Positions 13,590 to 13,800 of a DNA stretch of 13,800 nt are shown one piece after another. The notes below the pieces were generated by a model. It was not told the DNA's origin. It worked only from the letters and a program-made list of their open reading frames with translations, and searched no databases. The stretch is from the NCBI GenBank assembly GCA_013140465.1, contig JABFST010000389.1, forward strand, positions 1 through 13,800. Reading direction: 5' to 3'. The stretch is from Methylococcaceae bacterium. Its GTDB lineage: Bacteria > Pseudomonadota > Gammaproteobacteria > Methylococcales > Methylomonadaceae. A program made the translations under genes and the position numbers. The stretch's first letter is position 1. Each line of letters opens with the position of its first letter.

Positions 13590-13800
13590 GTCCGGGTCAC
13601 AACGATAGAAATATTATTGCCGCCAAACGCAAAGGAATTGCTTAGGCAAGCCTGAATCTGCCGCCCCAGATATTGCCCGGGCTGGACATAATTCAAGCGG
13701 GGCAAGCGCGGGTCGAGATCATCGCCATTGATATTGGCGGGTAACTCACCTTCGGAATCATCCGCAGCCAGCAACAACCAACAAAACCCCAGCTCCATAG
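13586..13800 (-). CDS. Beta-ketoacyl synthase C-terminus (ApeO-like), cut by right edge
   Basis: The last 71 residues of a condensing enzyme; the frame is open to the window edge, so the methionine near 13798 is internal rather than a start. LPRLNYVQPGQ and NSFAFGGNNISIVV are the usual C-terminal signature of KAS I/II proteins. The active-site Cys and His residues lie outside the window, so it cannot be told whether this is an active ketosynthase or a chain-length-factor type partner. Its place directly before the dehydratase, with a 4-base overlap, fits ApeO of aryl polyene clusters. Confidence 0.88.
   Translation of the reverse strand, partial: MELGFCWLLLAADDSEGELPANINGDDLDPRLPRLNYVQPGQYLGRQIQACLSNSFAFGGNNISIVVTRT

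Noticed and set aside
1..13800. CRISPR arrays, tRNA/rRNA genes, insertion sequences
   Set aside because: No regularly spaced repeats, no tRNA-like cloverleaf or rRNA motifs and no transposase-like frames were seen on either strand.

Overview
This 13.8 kb window reads as a chromosomal stretch of a gammaproteobacterium with middling GC. The housekeeping genes (cca, yajQ, psd, short-form queF, msrB, an M18 aminopeptidase) resemble gammaproteobacterial versions. Together with an aryl-polyene-type cluster and a YfiR/CHASE8 c-di-GMP module next to a TonB-dependent receptor, they would suit a methanotroph-like lineage (Methylococcales), but that placement is inference from recalled families, not a search. 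No tRNA, rRNA, CRISPR array or recognisable insertion sequence was seen.

Left part (1-6605, all minus strand, read right to left): a promoter near 6578-6605 drives msrB and an overlapping M18 aminopeptidase gene (apeB). These are followed closely by yfiR and an overlapping 798-residue CHASE8-HAMP-PAS-GGDEF-EAL membrane protein. After a 363 bp leader comes the start of a TonB-dependent outer-membrane receptor that runs off the left edge. YfiR and a CHASE8 diguanylate cyclase form the known periplasm-to-cytoplasm switch (YfiR represses YfiN). Here the YfiN-like protein also carries PAS and EAL domains, and an outer-membrane receptor is its neighbour.

Middle (6606-8880): a roughly 400 bp intergenic region with several short repeats separates the divergent msrB operon from cca (plus strand, CCA-adding enzyme) and yajQ (plus, a family with c-di-GMP-binding members). 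A 91 bp nested inverted repeat lies between the convergent yajQ and psd genes and touches the psd stop codon.

Right part (8876-13800, all minus strand): psd (phosphatidylserine decarboxylase) and queF (queuosine pathway) follow each other. Next comes a short intergenic region with a strong hairpin whose T-tract faces the plus strand, then an AT-richer gene for an unrecognised putative lipoprotein with a very basic tail. Last is the 3' end of an aryl-polyene-type (APE) operon: the C-terminus of a ketosynthase, an ApeP-like hotdog dehydratase, a FabG-type ketoreductase and a second FabF-type ketosynthase, tightly packed with overlapping or nearly touching ends. The rest of that cluster should lie beyond the right edge.

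The items most worth a second look are the YfiR / CHASE8-GGDEF-EAL / TonB-receptor module, the nested palindrome between yajQ and psd, a possible plus-strand small RNA ending at 10438, and the orphan lipoprotein.
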